This document shows, piece by piece, positions 61,283 through 64,000 of a stretch of DNA of 64,000 nucleotides. The stretch spans positions 33,165 through 97,164 of the forward strand of contig DAIMXP010000006.1 in NCBI GenBank assembly GCA_036734945.1. Direction: 5' to 3'. This DNA comes from UBA4733 sp036734945 (GTDB lineage Bacteria; Chloroflexota; UBA4733). Below the pieces are notes generated by a model. That model saw only the letters and a list, made by a program, of their open reading frames with translations. It was not told the DNA's origin and made no database searches. The position numbers were made by a program, and so were the translations under genes. Every line of letters begins with the position of its first letter. The stretch's first letter is position 1.

Positions 61283-62185
61283 GTGAAGCCCAAGCATCAG
61301 GGCGGCTATACGCCCCTCCACGCTGAGTTCTGCGAGCGAACACTCGTCACCCTGCTCCGCGGACTGGGGCCATGGAAGGCGGCGATCTGCCTGGTTGGTG
61401 GTCTGGTACCTCGCTACCTCATTGATCGTAGCGCCGAGGGAGAGACGCCGCCGCATGCCGGTACGACTGATGTTGACATCGTCGTGGACCTCGAAATACT
61501 CGCTCAGACTGAGGCCTACCGCCGATTAGAGCAAAACCTGAAAGCCCTGGGCTTCGTTCGCGGTACCAACGAAGAGGGAAATGTTCAGCACTACTCCTGG
61601 CGGCGATCAGTCGGCTCGGGAATCACCGTCATTGTGGACCTCCTGTGTGACGCCTCATTCACTGAGGGAGGACAGGTCGCCGTTCTTCCGGGTGAACGGC
61701 GGCTGTCTGCGCTCAAGGTTCCGGGAGCGCACCTGGCCATGCAAGACAACGTCGGCGTGGAACTCACCGCGAACCTGCTGGACGAAGGCGGCGTCGCCAC
61801 GGAGACGATACGCGTGGCAGGCATCGTGCCCTTCGTTGTGCTGAAGGCGCTCGCCTATCAGGACCGGTTTGAGGAGAAAGATGCCTACGATCTCATCTAC
61901 TGTCTGAGCTACTACCGCGCCGGACCCGTCGATGTTGCTGCGGCCTTTGCTCATTCGATGCAGCAGTTCCCCGATGAACCGCTGTTCGCCCAGGCGGTCG
62001 CGATTCTCCGCGACCGGTTCACCGCAGATGAGTATACTCCAGGCACCCGGAAAGATGGCCCCGTCAGCTACGCCCGCTTCCTGACCGATCCGGGTCGGAG
62101 CGACCTCGATGCGCGGTGCCGACAGGAGGCCGCAGGCGTGGTGCAGGCGTTCCTGTTGGAAATCGATCGGCTGAGCCGCACATAG
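61283..62185 (+). CDS. Nucleotidyltransferase, type IV TA toxin-like
   Basis: A 300-residue protein with a nucleotidyltransferase core: AICLVGGLVPRYLIDR, then TTDVDIVVDLE where the Asp residues should bind metal. A later segment has PFVVLKALAYQDRFEEKDAYDLIYCLSYY, which is the usual second half of this family. The start is a GTG with AGGAGG (61273-61278) 4 bases before it; the ribosome site overlaps the stop of the upstream gene. Such enzymes act with an AbiEi-like antitoxin and block growth by modifying tRNA or proteins. Motifs look intact. Confidence 0.72.
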   Translation: MKPKHQGGYTPLHAEFCERTLVTLLRGLGPWKAAICLVGGLVPRYLIDRSAEGETPPHAGTTDVDIVVDLEILAQTEAYRRLEQNLKALGFVRGTNEEGNVQHYSWRRSVGSGITVIVDLLCDASFTEGGQVAVLPGERRLSALKVPGAHLAMQDNVGVELTANLLDEGGVATETIRVAGIVPFVVLKALAYQDRFEEKDAYDLIYCLSYYRAGPVDVAAAFAHSMQQFPDEPLFAQAVAILRDRFTADEYTPGTRKDGPVSYARFLTDPGRSDLDARCRQEAAGVVQAFLLEIDRLSRT

Positions 62186-62211
62186 ATCGGCCTGGGCGGT
62201 CTGAACGGCGG

Positions 62212-64000
62212 CTAAATCGTCTCGGTACTGGTGTCAATAGTTACGATGGCGCTGACACCGTCATCGTCATCGTCGAGAGCTAAGTGCTTGACCAACCACT
62301 TCATCCGTTCGCGCGCGTCCTTAACGACTTGCCAGAATGTCGTTGGCCGCACCGCGTCCATATGGTAAGCATCCGGTCGAAAAGCGGGGGCTACGATTCC
62401 GCCAACGACTACAACATCAAAGCCGCTGCCCGGTAAGTACCGGAGGAGCTCATCACGATAGCCGAGGGCTTGGGCAATGTCGCCGTGGTCAATGGGATGG
62501 CTCGGACGCTTCAGTTCGACCAGCAGGTATCGTGCGTGCGATCCAGCGAGGATGAGGTCGGGGCGTTTGTCGGCATGATCGCCTCGATACTTCTGGCCAA
62601 GCATCTGCTCGATTACACTTCTCAACGTCTTATTGGACGTCATCACTTCGTACTGGTCTCCCAGCAACCAGATATTTTCCTGCAAGGCTTTATGTACGCC
62701 CGAGAGTTCAAGCGTAGCCGAATTACGGATCAAGCACTCAAACGCGTCCACTTCCCGAAGGCGCATTCGCGCTCGGTATGCGAGTGCTGAGATCTCGCTC
62801 AGCCCCCAGTGCCGAAGTAACTCCGCAAGCCGAACGATATCGCCGTCCTCGGCCTCGTCCATCCCCTTGACCAAGGCCCAGTATTCATCCGATTCCAACG
62901 CCTCTAACACAACCCGCGCGATAGCATCACGTCTGTCTGGCACGTCGTCGTAGAACCGTTTGAAGACACGCTCCAACGCACGCCGCGCCTGCTCGCGGCG
63001 TGGCGCCGGCAAGCGCTCAATCTCCGCTGCGTAGCTCTCCACAAAAGTCTCAGGCGCTGCGCCTGCTTCGGTGTCTCGTCGCTGGAGGATTTCCTGCTTC
63101 AGCCAGACGCGGACCGCTTCGTGAAGCGCTCGATATTCCAAGCTGTTCTCGACAAAGCCGCCCCAGCTCGCCAGCACGTGATCGACCAGATGATCGGCGT
63201 TGACTTCTCCATATACTCGCTTCAGCAGCGACTTGGGCACTTCGGGGTCTTTCTCCAGACCGAAGAGCGTCGGGGCACCAATCGCGCGCTCACCGACGCG
63301 AATCAGGATGCCAGGGTCTGCCACCACTCCGCGCTTGGCGACGAACCAGACCTCACAGGGAGCAATGCGCCCATCCGGCAACGCCAGATTGACCGTCATG
63401 CGTTCGCCTGACAACACCTCGGCCGCGACCTGGATGCCATTAATATCGAGGCGAAAGTTGTCGACTCGCCGGAACTCGCGAAGGAGCACTCGGCCGAGCG
63501 ACTCACGGGTCGGTAACGAAAAGGTCTGACGCAAGCCGGAAAGCTCCAACACTGTCCCGTGTTGTCCGGTCCCGGCCTCCAGTTCCAGCGTGATCTCCGC
63601 CTTTTCGATATCGTCCAATCCATCTGCGAGTTGCGCACGGTCAAGCACCAGACGTGTGCGACCGTCCCACGACTCGGTGACGACCGTCATCCTTTGTGCA
63701 GCGATCAAGCCCGCAAACTTTCCGATGCCGCGGTAACCTCGGACTTCGCGTCCCTTCGGCGTATGCTCGCCATTCGCGCGACGGTTATACGCGATGTTAA
63801 GGTACGCATCCTCGACCTCGCGTCGCGTCATCCCGTAACCGTTGTCACGCAAGAAAATAGGGTGACCTGTCATCGGTTCTGGCAGATGGATACCTACCTC
63901 TGTTGCATCGGCGTCCCAAGCATTGGCGACAAGCTCCTTAATGGCCTCCTCAGAGGGCTTTCAGATAATCCCTTGTGGGGGTAAAATGGGAGGAGGTTTG
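62212..64000 (-). CDS. GHKL (MORC/Hsp90-like) ATPase fused to a PD-(D/E)XK nuclease, partial and possibly frameshifted
   Basis: The protein runs off the right edge on the minus strand. Its N-terminal GHKL ATPase has EEAIKELVANAWDADAT (Mg-binding Asn), DNGYGM (ATP-lid Asp and Gly) and GYRGIGKFAG. The middle is helical. The C-terminal nuclease has RPDLILAG...YLLVELKRPS (D...E-x-K). In this frame a TGA occurs just upstream of EEAIKELV (near 63960), while the adjoining frame reads TRDYLKAL, the expected preceding sequence; this suggests a frameshift near 63950-63962. MORC-type ATPase/nuclease fusions are known from bacterial defence loci. The 553-residue part from the ATG at 63873 lacks the ATP-binding Asn and would be inactive by itself. 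Confidence 0.7.

Noticed and set aside
1..64000. CRISPR arrays, tRNA/rRNA genes, integrases or insertion sequences
   Set aside because: No regularly spaced repeats, cloverleaf or rRNA-like stretches, and no transposase or integrase motifs were seen by reading; small or decayed ones could be missed.

Overview
This is a high-GC bacterial segment made almost entirely of anti-phage defence and toxin-antitoxin (TA) genes, separated by broken pieces of metabolic and defence genes. I see no rRNA, tRNA, CRISPR array, integrase or intact transposase. The phylum cannot be fixed from sequence alone. High GC, several promoters that place the transcription start at or within a few bases of the ATG (leaderless style), and the mix of gene families fit a Chloroflexota/Thermomicrobia-like or actinobacterial-like genome. 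That is low-confidence inference.

Left flank (1-6.7 kb): the tail of a possible DNA methyltransferase, a class C beta-lactamase-like serine hydrolase, a VapBC pair, an M20 peptidase, a ribbon-helix-helix/esterase pseudogene junction, a HicA-like/HTH TA pair, a 2-hydroxyacid dehydrogenase and a scrap of a sugar ABC permease.

Type I restriction-modification region (6.7-22.3 kb): AbiE type IV TA genes, then hsdM (broken by an internal deletion and a frameshift) and hsdS. About 5.7 kb of cargo follows: an uncharacterised soluble + 4-TM pair, a gene convergent with DUF488, a stand-alone macro domain and an AlbA_2/ATPase protein. Then come hsdR and a YgjP-like metallopeptidase. A TA remnant (antitoxin plus the tail of an HNH-type partner) closes the block.

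Middle (22.5-47 kb): an N6-methylase/PD-(D/E)XK nuclease pair whose methylase gene carries an in-frame stop, a DarTG system, and a six-gene operon: DUF499 ATPase, small protein, DUF1156 Zn-ribbon methylase, PLD-helicase, 2030-residue P-loop ATPase, damaged partner. This operon is the largest defence-type system in the window.

Graveyard (47-50.4 kb): one intact GH-A-like hydrolase, then relics of a vWA/PP2C/kinase (TerY-P-like) triad, a sugar-binding protein, an oligogalacturonate-lyase-like tail, and a fossil promoter/operator matching the TA promoter near 60.15 kb.

Right part (50.4-64 kb): a tightly overlapping minus-strand operon (DUF6932 nucleotidyltransferase, XRE-ImmA/IrrE peptidase, DUF4186, radical SAM, ASCH, P-loop kinase) with no established function. 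A second, intact methylase/nuclease module with a MerR-like regulator follows, then a type IV-like TA pair and a GHKL ATPase-nuclease that runs to the window end with a likely frameshift.

The best candidates for an undescribed system are the radical SAM/ASCH/kinase operon, the DUF499-DUF1156-helicase operon with its giant ATPase, and the duplicated methylase-nuclease module.
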